This document shows positions 14,013-26,908 of a DNA stretch of 64,000 nucleotides, piece by piece. Every line of letters begins with the position of its first letter. Positions within the stretch are counted from its first letter, which is position 1. Location: NCBI RefSeq assembly GCF_964340395.1, contig NC_135564.1:15503012-15567011 (forward strand), read 5' to 3'. A program made the position numbers and the translations under genes. Source of the stretch: Glandiceps talaboti. Lineage: Eukaryota; Hemichordata; Enteropneusta; Spengelidae. Under the pieces are notes generated by a model that worked only from the letters and a program-made list of their open reading frames with translations, had not been told where the DNA came from and did not search any database.

Positions 14013-14328
14013 ATGGCGTATAAAATCCACCCATTACGTAAACTTTACAACGAGCTCAATAACGAACTAAGCGAACGTGAGCATGAGGAACTTAAAAACC
14101 TTGTACGTGGTCAACAAATTACGGTATGGGACATGTCGTCATTGACCAAACCAGTGGACGTCTTTATCAAATTGGAGGAAGATGGTTATATTAAGGAAGA
14201 CAATTTAGACTTGCTAAAGGCGTTATTGAAAGAAATTCGCAGACCCCCACTTGTACAAAAAGTCGAAGACTTCGAGAAAGAACGGGAAAATCGTCAGGAT
14301 GACGTTTGCCACAAGTTATCTGAAACAA
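14013..14328 (+). CDS. Death effector domain exon, probable first exon of NLR copy 2
   Basis: ATG at 14013 opens an exon of 105 codons plus one base, ending at an ideal donor (ACAA|GTAAGT). Residues about 6-88 fit a death effector domain: amphipathic helices with LRKLYNELNNEL, HEELKNLV, DVFIKLEE, NLDLLKALLKEI and a final VEDFEKE helix, the spacing seen in FADD and caspase-8 type DEDs. The usual RxDL motif reads RRPPL, so its aspartate is replaced by proline. DEDs make homotypic contacts with adaptors and caspases. The exon ends in phase 1 and joins the exon at 15,986 in phase. The next in-phase step to the NACHT exon is not resolved, so this could be a separate short DED protein or the N-terminus of the NLR. 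The DED call is by pattern and is fairly secure. Confidence 0.75.
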
Positions 14329-15981
<1,653 letters not shown>

Positions 15982-15985
15982 TCAG

Positions 15986-16097
15986 ACGATGATGTCCCTA
16001 TTCGTCCTACAAAGAAAATGGGATTGGTATCGCCTGGAGAACCGTCAACAACGACGCCTGTAGCATGTCATCGGCAAAAAGTCTGTCGATATACTAG
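15986..16097 (+). CDS. Linker exon of NLR copy 2 / DED gene
   Basis: This exon lies between the 'aaatttcag' acceptor and the strong donor CTAG|GTAAAT. Joined to the DED exon in phase 1 (A+AC gives asparagine) it is open for 36 codons, starting DDVPIRPTKKMGL, and looks like a low-complexity linker rich in Thr, Pro and basic residues. It ends in phase 2. Direct splicing to the NACHT exon at 17,884 (which needs phase 1) would hit a stop within ten codons. Reading through the donor gives TAA at once (16,099-16,101), which would yield a DED protein of about 143 residues. Confidence 0.55.
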
Positions 16098-16549
16098 GTA
16101 AATATGATGTCGTTATTATCAATATAATGTTAATATGTATGTTGAGTTACATATGATATTCACGTGTCCCTGATGAAGGGAATCATTTCTTTCACTGCTT
16201 CTGGATGAAAGAATAGTAAGTATCAGAAATATCTCAGCTAATTGGATCTGTGATGAACCCATAGTAAAATTAGATTGTCATTTATGTGTATGTACATGTA
16301 CATTAATATACTAAATTCAGTCGTGATATCTTTTGTCACTGTGTCAGTGAGAAGAAATATGAATTTTAAGTGTCTTACATTCTTTTTTCTCATTATCTGT
16401 AAGGCAAAAAAAGAAGAAGAATTGTTTGTCTAAAATGGTGCGACGACGCGATTTTTGTTAATTCTCAAAAAACCTGTCAGTCAGTTTACTATATATGGCC
16501 GTTACTATTCCTTTATATGATACTTTGGCGCAAGTGTGTGTGTGTGGGG

Positions 16550-16680
16550 GGGGGGATGTCATTTGTCACTGACTACCCCACAAATCTGGTATGTCATTGA
16601 CTATCCCACGCATCTAGTATGTCACTGACTACCCCACGCATCTAGTATGTCACTGACTACCCCACGCATCTGTTTGTCAA
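16550..16680. repeat. Short tandem repeat 'actgactaccccacgcatct'
   Basis: About four copies of a unit near 30 bp ('gtatgtcactgactaccccacgcatcta') inside the copy 2 intron, just after a run of G. Not present in copy 1. Confidence 0.85.
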
Positions 16681-17883
16681 GATTGGCTCTGCAAGTTGTC
16701 TTCACTGAAGTAGGGTTGGTTATTTTTGTGCTTCCCCACGGATCTGCAGATTTTATGACTACAAAAAAGACCGACGCGGGCATTGCACGTAAAGTGATGC
16801 GCTTGCTGACCATAACAATCATATTAATTTCTTTCTTTTTCTGGCCTAATATGAGAACTTTTTTTGATAACAAATCAAAGTTAGATACATTGATGTACAT
16901 ATAAATAAATGACAAACTCTGGCTATGCAAGGTATGGAATTTATTGTTTGATTAATGACTGTTATTGACATTCATCTTACATCAAATTAAAACATGTTCG
17001 AACTAATGTACACACCTGTATGCGATTCTTGAGATTTAAACTTGTCAGCGAGAAAAAATATCAAACCATAAGTTCGTCACACCTTCAAGATCTATTTATC
17101 AAAATAGAACTACCATCAACAGAAATACTAATCCTTTAAAACCACACAGACACACAACTATTTTGACTGAGTGGTTTAGGATGAGGTGATGAGTCTGTGA
17201 TTCCGAAGCAATGTTATGATTACCATAACTACAGTACTGTGCGCACATGGAAGCTCAGATAAAGAGTTTCATAACCCTCCTTTCGGGAGAAGAGCCCTCA
17301 GCTGGGAAATAGGGCAACTGAATGAAAACCTGTGATATCTATAATTTTAATTTTAAATTGTGTGTTTACGATATATCCATAATTCCTACGTCGGATATAC
17401 CTATCTGAGCGTTTCATAACAATAGAAAACAGACATTTTGTAAAGGAAATCTAAATACTTTAGTGGATTGATGTAAATCCAGTTGTATTAAATATATTAC
17501 GTATAATGCAGTACCGTTAGATATCACTTTTTGAAACATAATGAATTTCCACGTCACAGATATGGTAGTCCAAATATATGCGATGCTTCTAATTGAAAAT
17601 AGAATAAAGTCATGTGATTTTACCAATAGCAGTGCTCTATACAGGTGTATTGAAAATTAATATACGTGGTTATAAACAAGACATATTACGGCTCAAAGGA
17701 TCAACGTTTGAATGAAAGAGTGAAAACTATGGGGATACAAGTTCGCTTCACAAATGTTTTAGTATGTAGTACATTCAACTGGGTCAACAATATCGTAAAC
17801 TGAATGGAATATTTAAAAAAAAAAAAGACAACGTAAGTGACGTGTTCACATGTAAACATAGCAAATTGTGTGATTTATTGCAG

Positions 17884-20798
17884 ATCTTGGTGTGATGGAA
17901 GCTGCTAACATATGTGAAAAGGAACTACGACAATATTATGAGAATCACTATGCTGAAATCTATCCCCTGCCTTTCTGTGAGGACACGTTGAAACTAGACG
18001 ATATATATACATCTCTGACCTTAGAAATGGAATCAGGTAAACAGCACTTTGAGAGAGAAGAACTTTTTGCAGAAAATAACGACAGTAAAAATCCGACAAG
18101 AATACTGGTAGAGGGTGATCCTGGATACGGAAAGTCTACGTTTTGTAAGAAATTAGCATATGATTGGTCAAGAGGAAAATGTGACTTTCTAAAACAATTT
18201 AAATTACTTTTTTGCATAGAATTGAAATCTGTAGAATCATCTCTTTGGGATTCGCTCGTTGATACAATAGGCCTCCTTCCAACAGATACTAAAGTTAATA
18301 GGGATAATTTGTTACAGTACATCCAAGGAAATGAAGAGAAAGTGTGTTTTTTGTTTGATGGATGGGATGAAAAGTCAGAAAGAGTGCAATCAGAAATATA
18401 TGAAATAATACAGGATAGAATGTTACGTAATTGTAAAGTTGTAGTAACATCTCGTAAAATACGAGATAATGTGCAAACCACACAAAATGTTCCAAAAACG
18501 AAGCGTAATATGCACTTCAACAGAACACTTGCCATAAACGGGTTTACTGAGAGTGCATTGATACAATATGTGAAGAGGCACTTTAGGTGTATTGATAAAC
18601 ATCACAAGGCAAATGAACTCCTTGATGGAATTGATAAGTCAAGTAACAAAGAAGAATTGTTGAGTCTGTTGACGTGTCCACTAAATGCGTTTCTTGTTTG
18701 TATTACTTTTATGTCGACCGATTCTGACATAACAAGCAAGATCACAACTTTATATGATCAAATAACCAAACTAATCATTAACAGGTATTGTGAGAAATAT
18801 GACAAGAATGACCAAAAATCCAGAGATAATATTGACAGACAGTTCATGTTTCTTGGGGAATTATCTGCAAGAGCTTTAATTGAAAACGTTGCCAAGTTTG
18901 ACGATAACGATTTGAAATTGAAAGACAATGAAGACATAGAGAAGATGGGATTTCTTTCACGATATGCTCGTGTTAAATTTTCCACTGAACCTGCAGGGTA
19001 TATCATTAATCACAAATCATTTCAGGAATTCCTAGCGGCAAAATACATCGCGTCTTTGTGTCATACAAATTTGGATGAGTTTAAATTCAAAATCAAAAAA
19101 GTGTATTGGATGGCTGATTGGGAGCGTGGACCAGTTTTAAGATTTATTGCCGGATTATTGAACGAGGATACCAGTATTCTGTTCGACTATTTGAAAGATG
19201 CCAGATTTGGAGATCTACTGCCATGCCTTGTCGAAACAGGTTACACAGAGGTTCTAGTAAAGTCATTCATTAATGCATTGTGTAAGGACAGTGTTTACAT
19301 ATTTCTAAGCGCACTGTCGCCTCAAGAAATCAACATCAGCCAACAAGTCTTTGCGCGCCAAGAATTCATGCCAGAGAAGATTACCATATTCATGAAAGAT
19401 TTGTCAAATATGCACAAGCTTGAAATATACATGCCACTGTTACGTGATCTAGCTGTGAAAACGACGTCCAAAATTCAATTATGGTTCAACTTCACCTCAA
19501 ATGTAATGGATTCTGCCATCTCAAAAACAAAGCAGTCACCACCGTTGAAGTCCGAACATTACTGCAAAGGTCATGAATCAGCAGTTGAACCTGTAAACAG
19601 TGACAACAAAGATTGTGATGTTGAGGGAATGAAGTCATTTACGTCAGAAGACTTCAAGTCAATATTATCAAGAATTCAGCAGGCTGGAATAGAACGTGTA
19701 TTGAAAGGAATTGATATTACATGTACTTCAGTTACATTTGATGAATTTCCACGTATCCTTGATTGTCTTGATAGCAATGACTGGTTGGAGAGTCTGACGC
19801 TAAGAAGTCCTAGCCAATCATCTGATGATGAGATATCTTCAGCACTGAATAATAGACTTAAGACTTATTCAGAAGTATGGAAAATAAGACGTAGTGAAGA
19901 CCAGTGGCAGTTTACAGAGTTGACGTTGAGCGTTGGATATCTAGAAGATACAATTGAGTATAAAAGTTACAGTCCATTACAATCCCGTGACAGTGCGATG
20001 TTGTATAACATCTCAGTAGAAGCTTACAATAAGCCGAACTTAATCAATGATGTATCAGAGTGTCTTCAATCTTACGGTGAAAAGATTAGTAAAATCACTC
20101 TCTCTAATTGTCAACTGACCCAGAATGACTATGTGAAACTATGCACAAAGATGTCAAACTGTTCGAAACTTAGATCATTGGGATTAAATGGTCCAATGGG
20201 AGAAGAAGAGCTGAATGTAGATGACTTTCTCAACCTTGTTGAAAGTGTAACTAAGTTACCAAGTTTAAACGACCTGTCCCTTGGTGATTGGAGGTTCCCT
20301 GATCACTCCGGTAGATGGAAAGATGCCTGGGTAAAGTTCTTCAGTGATGTCAGGGTACTCTTCTTCAGCCTTGATAATTGTCTACCTTCTAATCGTCCCA
20401 CATCAAGTAGACTGACACATCCCCTCATCGACGGTCTATGCCAAACGATATCAATGTCTAGGAGCAACCCAAGTGACTCTGATATCAGTGGTAAAAGTGT
20501 CTCTCATACCGATGGCCTAAGGAAGTCTGGTGATGAGCTGAGTGTACCTGGTACAAATGACCCAGGAAACGCTGATACCGATGGTCAAAAGAAACGTTTT
20601 CTTCGTTGTCTGTACAGGTTAGTACATCTTTCACGAAACAAACTGACCGTAGGTGATGTATTGAAATTGCAGAAAGCTGGATTGCTTGATGACAACAGTA
20701 AACATACCGTGACATTGGACAGTTGTACAGTTAACGAAGAAAGTGCAAACATCTTGAAACACCACAAGTGCCATACTACCCTGAAAATAGAAAACTAA
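17884..20798 (+). CDS. NACHT domain NLR-type receptor, copy 2 (main exon)
   Basis: One exon of about 970 codons, beginning after TTGCAG at 17,883, with the first ATG at 17,895, and ending TAA. It is a close paralogue of the gene at 2,585-5,394, alignable end to end. Counting GTG at 17,892 as residue 1: Walker A GDPGYGKST (75-83), Walker B-like VCFLFDGWDE (151-160), VVVTSRK (about 183-189), the helical-domain motif NHKSFQEFLAAKYIA near 375, and irregular leucine-rich repeats from about 729 (TLSNCQLT, LGLNG, HLSRNKLT). It is about 35 residues longer than copy 1, with extra residues near 'KGHESAVEPVNSD' and in a Ser/Gly/Asp-rich loop just before the last repeat. It is likely a cytosolic NACHT ATPase sensor that could signal through the DED encoded upstream. 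Whether that DED is spliced on is unresolved, because the visible linker exon is out of phase; translation could instead start at 17,895. Confidence 0.9.
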
Positions 20799-22180
20799 TA
20801 ACAGTATCTCAATACAAGTTGGACTGGCAAGAGAAATAAGCCTATTCTCCGTACGTTAGAAATTATATCATTGACTTGCCAATAACCCAGGGCGATGAAC
20901 ACTGTTACACAATATTTTGATGAATTTGTACTGAACACCCTGCAGGATTTAAAACCCACCCTGGCTATCATAGTGATATGTAATTAAATGAACACAATAC
21001 GCAAACAAATCAAACCACCTCAATACACAAGTTTAACAGATGAGATACCCAATGCATACTATACAAATTACCCAATGCTGGCATTAATAAAGTTTGAATT
21101 TGATATTCCTATATGTACAAGTCCATAATAATGAAGCAATGTTACGGTACTTCTTATAGACAAAATATCAATATTGCATTAGGAAAGCAAAGGACATGAA
21201 TAATTTACCAGGTTACTCGCTTGAGCAAACAAAAGAGACACAAAGACTCTAGTTACAATAAACACATATTTCTCACGATACCTTTTACTTTAATGGTTTA
21301 AATTCCCCACATATGTGCAATGATTTCCCGATACAATTTCTACTCGTCAGTTTTCCTTTGTTTTGTCGAGTATATTTAAACACTACTCTAGCATTGTGTG
21401 TGAACTGCAAGATTACGTACATAGTTAATCAAAGTATTGTATACATTACACTAAATGGCTGGCGAGGAGCTAGCACTGTCAATAGCTTTATTATTACAAA
21501 GGATGCGTGCACTGTGTGAAATATTGAGTCGTGCATGTAAGGATGATGAATTTAAGGCTACATGAAATGTATATCTCCATACCTTCGGTGGGAATTATGT
21601 TTTATAGCGCACGTTTTTTTCATTTCCTGATTTGTAACAATATACATTGTATGTAGTTCAAGCCCGAAAGTTTTGTTCTCAAGAATGAAAGACTTATTTT
21701 CCGTTATTTTGCTGGAAAATAAAAACGCAAAAATCAGTAAAAGTGCTTCCAGTCTGGTAATTAGTAAAATTAGTCTTTGAGAACCAGCTGAAGACTGTAA
21801 AGTCATACAATTTTCAAGTAGGATAAATATCTAGGTTTATAGTATATTACTTTTAATGGGTGTAACAGCAAAATTACTACATGTTGTATCTTTATTTATA
21901 TCTTTGGTTTTTCTGTTTTCATATTTGTATTTACTTCACAATTTTGTATACTTTTGTGACTTTTTTGATATAGTTTTCAGTATTTTCAACTGACATTGTA
22001 AATGATTTTGTATTTCCATTTCATATAACAAAATTATTGTTAGTCTTACCTTGAAATATGTAGAATTGAATAGTGATGGTAGATGTGAATGAATCTAGTT
22101 GGTAAAGTCACTCCACATCTTTTTTTATTTGAGCCCATTATAGTTAAAAGAATTTCTTTAAAATAAATGATTCTATGTTT
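20799..22180. other. Downstream flank of NLR copy 2, no gene seen
   Basis: AT-rich and matching 5,395-7,470 until about 22,120. No coding region is supported; it may include the 3' UTR of the NLR gene. Confidence 0.55.
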
Positions 22181-22424
22181 TTTATCTGATCTGAATGTTT
22201 GCTTTTATTGAATTGTTTGATATGAGTGGAGTTATACATGGCTGTATAGCAACATTTGTATGTGTTTTAAATGGTAGATTTAGGGATGACATATGCAAAT
22301 TGCACACACTGACTTTGATAACCCACACACATAGATCTGTATACACAGTCACATACATACACATTTGCATACAGACACACACCATGCCAATAAAAATTCG
22401 GACACAAACACATATATACATGTG

Positions 22425-22634
22425 CATACATACATACATACATACATACATACATACATACATACATACATACGTACATACGTGCATACATACATACATA
22501 CATACATACATACATACGTACGTACATACATACGTGCGTACGTACGTACGTATGTACGTACATACGTACATACATACATACATACATACATACATACATA
22601 CACACACACATACATACATACATACATACATACA

Positions 22635-22663
<29 letters not shown>
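22425..22663. repeat. (TACA)n / (TACG)n compound microsatellite
   Basis: About 240 bp of TACA tetranucleotides with TACG variants around 22,513-22,568 and a short CA run at 22,601. All six frames stay open through it, which explains several spurious long open frames. Confidence 0.97.
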
Positions 22664-22665
<2 letters not shown>

Positions 22666-22943
22666 GGTACAAACGGTACACACATATATACATTCACAGA
22701 TATATATACGCACACACTGTTATGCACACTCAGGTATACAAATTGGATCTCATTGTAGACACAAATTGATAATGCTGTCTCTAAATGATGAGAAATTTGC
22801 CACTGATTCTGAGATGTATCATATGTATCATACAGAATATACAAGTGTTACAAATCTCTGCAGGGTATGGTGTGGAAAGCGCAAGAGAAATGTGTTGTGA
22901 TCCAAGTCTATCCAAAGTAGGGTGGGGGTGATAGGTGCGTGCA

Positions 22944-22972
<29 letters not shown>
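22944..22972. repeat. (GT)n microsatellite
   Basis: A GT dinucleotide run of about 29 bp. Confidence 0.95.
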
Positions 22973-22976
<4 letters not shown>

Positions 22977-23709
22977 GCATGAATGTGCTCTTTGCATATG
23001 GGGAGGGGTTGGCTGGTTGTAATTGTACATCACACAATGTCCATGTAAGATTAAATACTGGTAACAGTCCATTTATCAAATCATACTGTCCTCACTCATT
23101 TTTAATCTTTCATTCTCACGATTCACAAACTTTCATTTTTATGGTACAATTTAGTCTCCTCGATTAAAGAAACGAGTCAACAGTCATGTTTAAAAACAAA
23201 TTTCTGTATTGACGTATTCATAATTCACACAAACTTAATCTCAGAGTAACTGAAAGACAGTACATATTTTCTGTAACTTAAAGTTCATTAGAAACAAATT
23301 CATTAAATCATAGTAAACTGGTGTGCTATCTCTGACTCAACTATCTGTTTTATCACATCACCATGTTTGCTTTGGCTTGTGGCTTGACTCTCAGTTGTAC
23401 ATGTATAGAAACAATGCTATAATGAAAAGAAAACACCTAGAGGATGATTTATAAGGCTAACTTCTTGTGGTCAGTCATTGGATGTAAGAGATGCAGAGAC
23501 TTAAAAGATTTGTGGGTATACTCCAAGAATAGTGTCCATTCTTTGCGTATGATACAAATCAGGCATGTGCTAAGGAGTCAACTGTCATTCATATACCTAG
23601 CATAACATTAACCCTGACTCCCTAGCTTGAATAAAAATGTGTTTGATTTTAGGACATATAGTGCCAATGTTGCACATGTTTCATTCATGAAAACTAAATT
23701 ATCATTTAA

Positions 23710-24030
23710 GGGTCTGTAACTTTATGGTCTTTGGAGCTAAATTTTAATTAAAGGGACACAGTCTGTAACTTTATGGTCTTTGGAGCTAAATTTTAATTAA
23801 AGGGACACAGTCTGTAACTTTATGGTCTTTGGAGCTAAATTTTAATTAAAGGGACACAGTCTGTAACTTTATGGTCTTTGGAGCTAAATTTTAATTAAAG
23901 GGACACAGTCTGTAACTTTGTGGTCTTCTGTGCTGACTTTTAATTATTAAAGGGACACAGTCTGTAACTTTATGGTCTTTGGTGCTAAATTTTGATTAAA
24001 GGGACATAGTCTGTAACTTTGTGGTTCTTA
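23710..24030. repeat. 49-bp tandem repeat, about seven copies
   Basis: Units begin 'gtctgtaactttatggtc' at 23,712, 23,761, 23,810, 23,859, 23,908, 23,960 and 24,009. The first four are nearly identical; the later ones diverge. Each unit contains 'ttaaagggacaca', which is also the end of the element at 23,996-24,204. Confidence 0.95.
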
Positions 24031-24204
24031 GTGGTTACCTGTATATCAAACTGAAAAATTATTAATTAAACCATTCGAATAACTAATACATGCTAAACTG
24101 TGTCCAGTAGCTGGCAGAATTCTCAACAGGTTTTTTAGTTTGTATCATTTATGTCAAATATAGTGTGAGTTTTTGCATGGCAGTTACAGAGTGTGTCCCT
24201 TTAA
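23996..24204. mobile_element. Candidate MITE with TTAAAGGGACA inverted ends
   Basis: The left end 'ttaaagggacatagtctgta' (23,996) is matched in inverted orientation by 'gttacagagtgtgtcccttt' ending in TTAA at 24,204. An element of about 209 bp with inverted ends of about 22 bp and no coding capacity fits a non-autonomous DNA element. The 49-bp array to its left consists of repeated copies of its left end. Confidence 0.6.
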
Positions 24205-24229
24205 CAGCAAAATAAAGATACCACATTGC

Positions 24230-26570
24230 AAATAAACAGATGGATAGGCAGGCTGTCAAAATCTCAACCTGTTATAATACACATATGAAGTGATACAGTA
24301 GCTGGCATCTTACTGCACTGCAGACACCAAAAAAAAAAATAATTTGAATCTCAAAAAAGATCATTTTGGCAATCTGTCTAGATGATATTACATTGAAAAG
24401 AGTTCCATTTAACTGCAGACAATAGTTGTAATCTTCAATAACTGATTGCAAAACTACAACTAAAACTAATAAAAAAAAAATTTGTTTGTGACAACAACCT
24501 GAAATCAAACTGAGAAGTTAAATACAAACTTACAAAAATAATACATTAAAATAACAATTAAAATCAATTTAAAAAAATAATTGTGAAATAATTACACATA
24601 CTAAAATAAAAAATGTAAAATAAGGCAGAATAGTTGGGATACAAACTATGTTATCTTTTACTTGCATTTTGACTGAAAGTGGTATCTATCAAGCATGCTT
24701 AATTTAAGTCTGTTCAAAAACTAATGGAAAGACTTGTGTCCCTTGCAGCACACACTATACGGCTTGAAATATACAAAATGTATGGTACATGAGGGCCTTT
24801 CATTGATTCTATTGCCCTCCCATCTACAAAGATACATCCAAGAATGAACAAGCCAACAATGATGCCAAGGACTAAATACAGAATGATATCGACTGTTGAT
24901 ATTGATTTCAGACACAAATGTATACACAGCTATGCGAGATGTGTTGTACATAATATACACACAATGGATGATAGTCCTGGTAAGTTTAGAGAATGAAAAT
25001 CTGTTCTCAGACAAGAATAGAAGATTTGTATGCGACAGGTAAGTGCAGTAAGTGAAATGTTACATGTGTTGTCAAAGCGATGTAGTAAACAGATATGCAA
25101 AGTGTCTTGTTTTTAAGATTTGAATGAATAATATTAAGTACATGCCTGTTTGTTTCCATAGCGACCATTTAGAATATTTCTCAAAGATGAAAGAAGAACA
25201 TAAGAAAAGAGAATGGCAGTAAATAAGCTGAGCACCCTACAACCAGCAAGAATTGATCTTGACTTCTGCTGAGGTTTTCAGGAAGGTTAAGGAACAGTTG
25301 TGTTGTATACGGTATCTGTCTTGTACACTGGTCTGAGAAATGTGACTTTGTACACTACTGTAATAATCCCATCAATTCGATCAGATTTTTAAAAATTATG
25401 ATTTGTTTGTGGTCGAATAATTACCTGATTTATGCAATTTGGCCAGTCGAATTGCAAGATGCGAGTGACTCAAACATTTTAATCACTTTTCCGCTTTGCC
25501 AATCATTCATTTTTATTTAGGATTCATAAAAATAAAGCTCCCCCAAATGATGGTTATATTTGATGGTCGAAATAAAAATAAATATGTTGATTTTGTTGTG
25601 GTCGAAATCCAAGGACTGGAAACATAATTACATTTCTAAGACTCTGTGGATGGTTGATTTAAAAGAGCAATCAAATTGACAGAATTGTTACAGTAAATGT
25701 TTGCACATTGTAATAGCATATACACACACTGGACATGTCTTTTTCCTGTCATATTTGAATGCATCAAATGTTCCCTACCAATCCATTAATTGACATTTCT
25801 TGTCAAGAACAAACCAGTGCATCACAAAACATGAAAGAACACGACAGAAGAACATTGGTTGAAATACATAACTTGTGGCATAAAATATTTGTTAATCATA
25901 TGTCTATTGCCTCAAATGACCATACATCAACCATTTTGTACCAAAGCAAAAACAAGCCACCTTTTCACCAGTGAAATCTGTACAATATTTTATAAATGGG
26001 GACAGGAATGTTGACGTAAACTGTTCTTAATATGTACATGTGTTCTGTATTTCTGAATAAAATTTTCTCCAGTTGTATTATGAAAAAAAATAACATCCTT
26101 GAACAAAACCAGCTTGAATCTTACTGAAATTAATTGGGTATTTTGATTTGAAAAAGTTTGAAGGATTTAAACTTCATCACTTAGAATCTTGGCTGGGTTG
26201 ATCATGGTGATGTCTTCTCTACACACACTTAAGAATATGGTCATAGTTTAATATGCACCGACTGTGAGTATTCTAGTATTTGGAGGATGCCCATAGGAAC
26301 AACATGAATCGCAAATGCAGTAAAAGTGTGGTACATATATTGAACATCTGGCTAACATTATTGTTATGGGCTACACATGTGTATGGTGAGATCTCTAACA
26401 GGTGTATTCAACCTTAACAATGCATTACTGCCGTACGTCATGTTGCAAAACCGCAACTCACTTAGTTGAGTTGTAGTTAAGGTTGCGTCAATCAAAATGT
26501 GTTTCAGTGTGATTGGCTGATGATTTGAACCATACACATCTCTACCTTTCTCATTCAGTCAAATCATGTT
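24230..26570. other. Intergenic region, no confident gene
   Basis: AT-rich, with short A and T runs. On the minus strand at 24,714-24,917 an open frame encodes one strongly hydrophobic segment (VDIILYLVLGIIVGLFILG) that would fit a transmembrane helix, but no clear splice site or family match supports it. The 3' UTR of DBR1 (minus strand) probably extends into the right part; a minus-strand AATAAA lies near 25,512. Confidence 0.4.
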
Positions 26571-26576
26571 GGGTGT

Positions 26577-26660
26577 AGTCTGTAAGGTATGCCGTGACGG
26601 GGCACCCTCACACATTGGCTGATGTGTGAGGGTGCCTCGTCACGGTGTACGTTACAGACT
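26577..26660. repeat. Near-perfect palindrome (hairpin-forming element)
   Basis: The left arm begins 'agtctgtaaggtatgccgtg' and the right arm ends 'cacggtgtacgttacagact'. The arms are about 39 bp with a few mismatches around a 6-bp loop 'tggctg'. A related, less perfect sequence lies at 43,220-43,318 in an ARMC8 intron, which shares 'ccctcacacat' and 'ttacagtctgta', suggesting a mobile fold-back family. Confidence 0.85.
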
Positions 26661-26908
26661 AAGGTGTGAGAGGAGGCCGGCGAGGGCAAAACGTCATGAC
26701 ATATTTTACAGTCTATGTTGGGTGCTACTGGCATCACCTTACACAATGTGGAGAGTTACCATCTAGTAACAATTTACACCTCTGTTCTAGCTAACGTGTA
26801 CAGGTGAAATATTTAAATTGTATTCCTAAATATGGGTTGAGAGGACATATTAGTCAAGATCAACCAGCAAAGTTTCTAAGCGACATATTTCCTAACTATA
26901 TTACAATG

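Noticed and set aside
22182-22844. Long open frames of YVCM/HTYI repeats on both strands
   Set aside because: They are translations of the TACA/TACG microsatellite, open in every frame.
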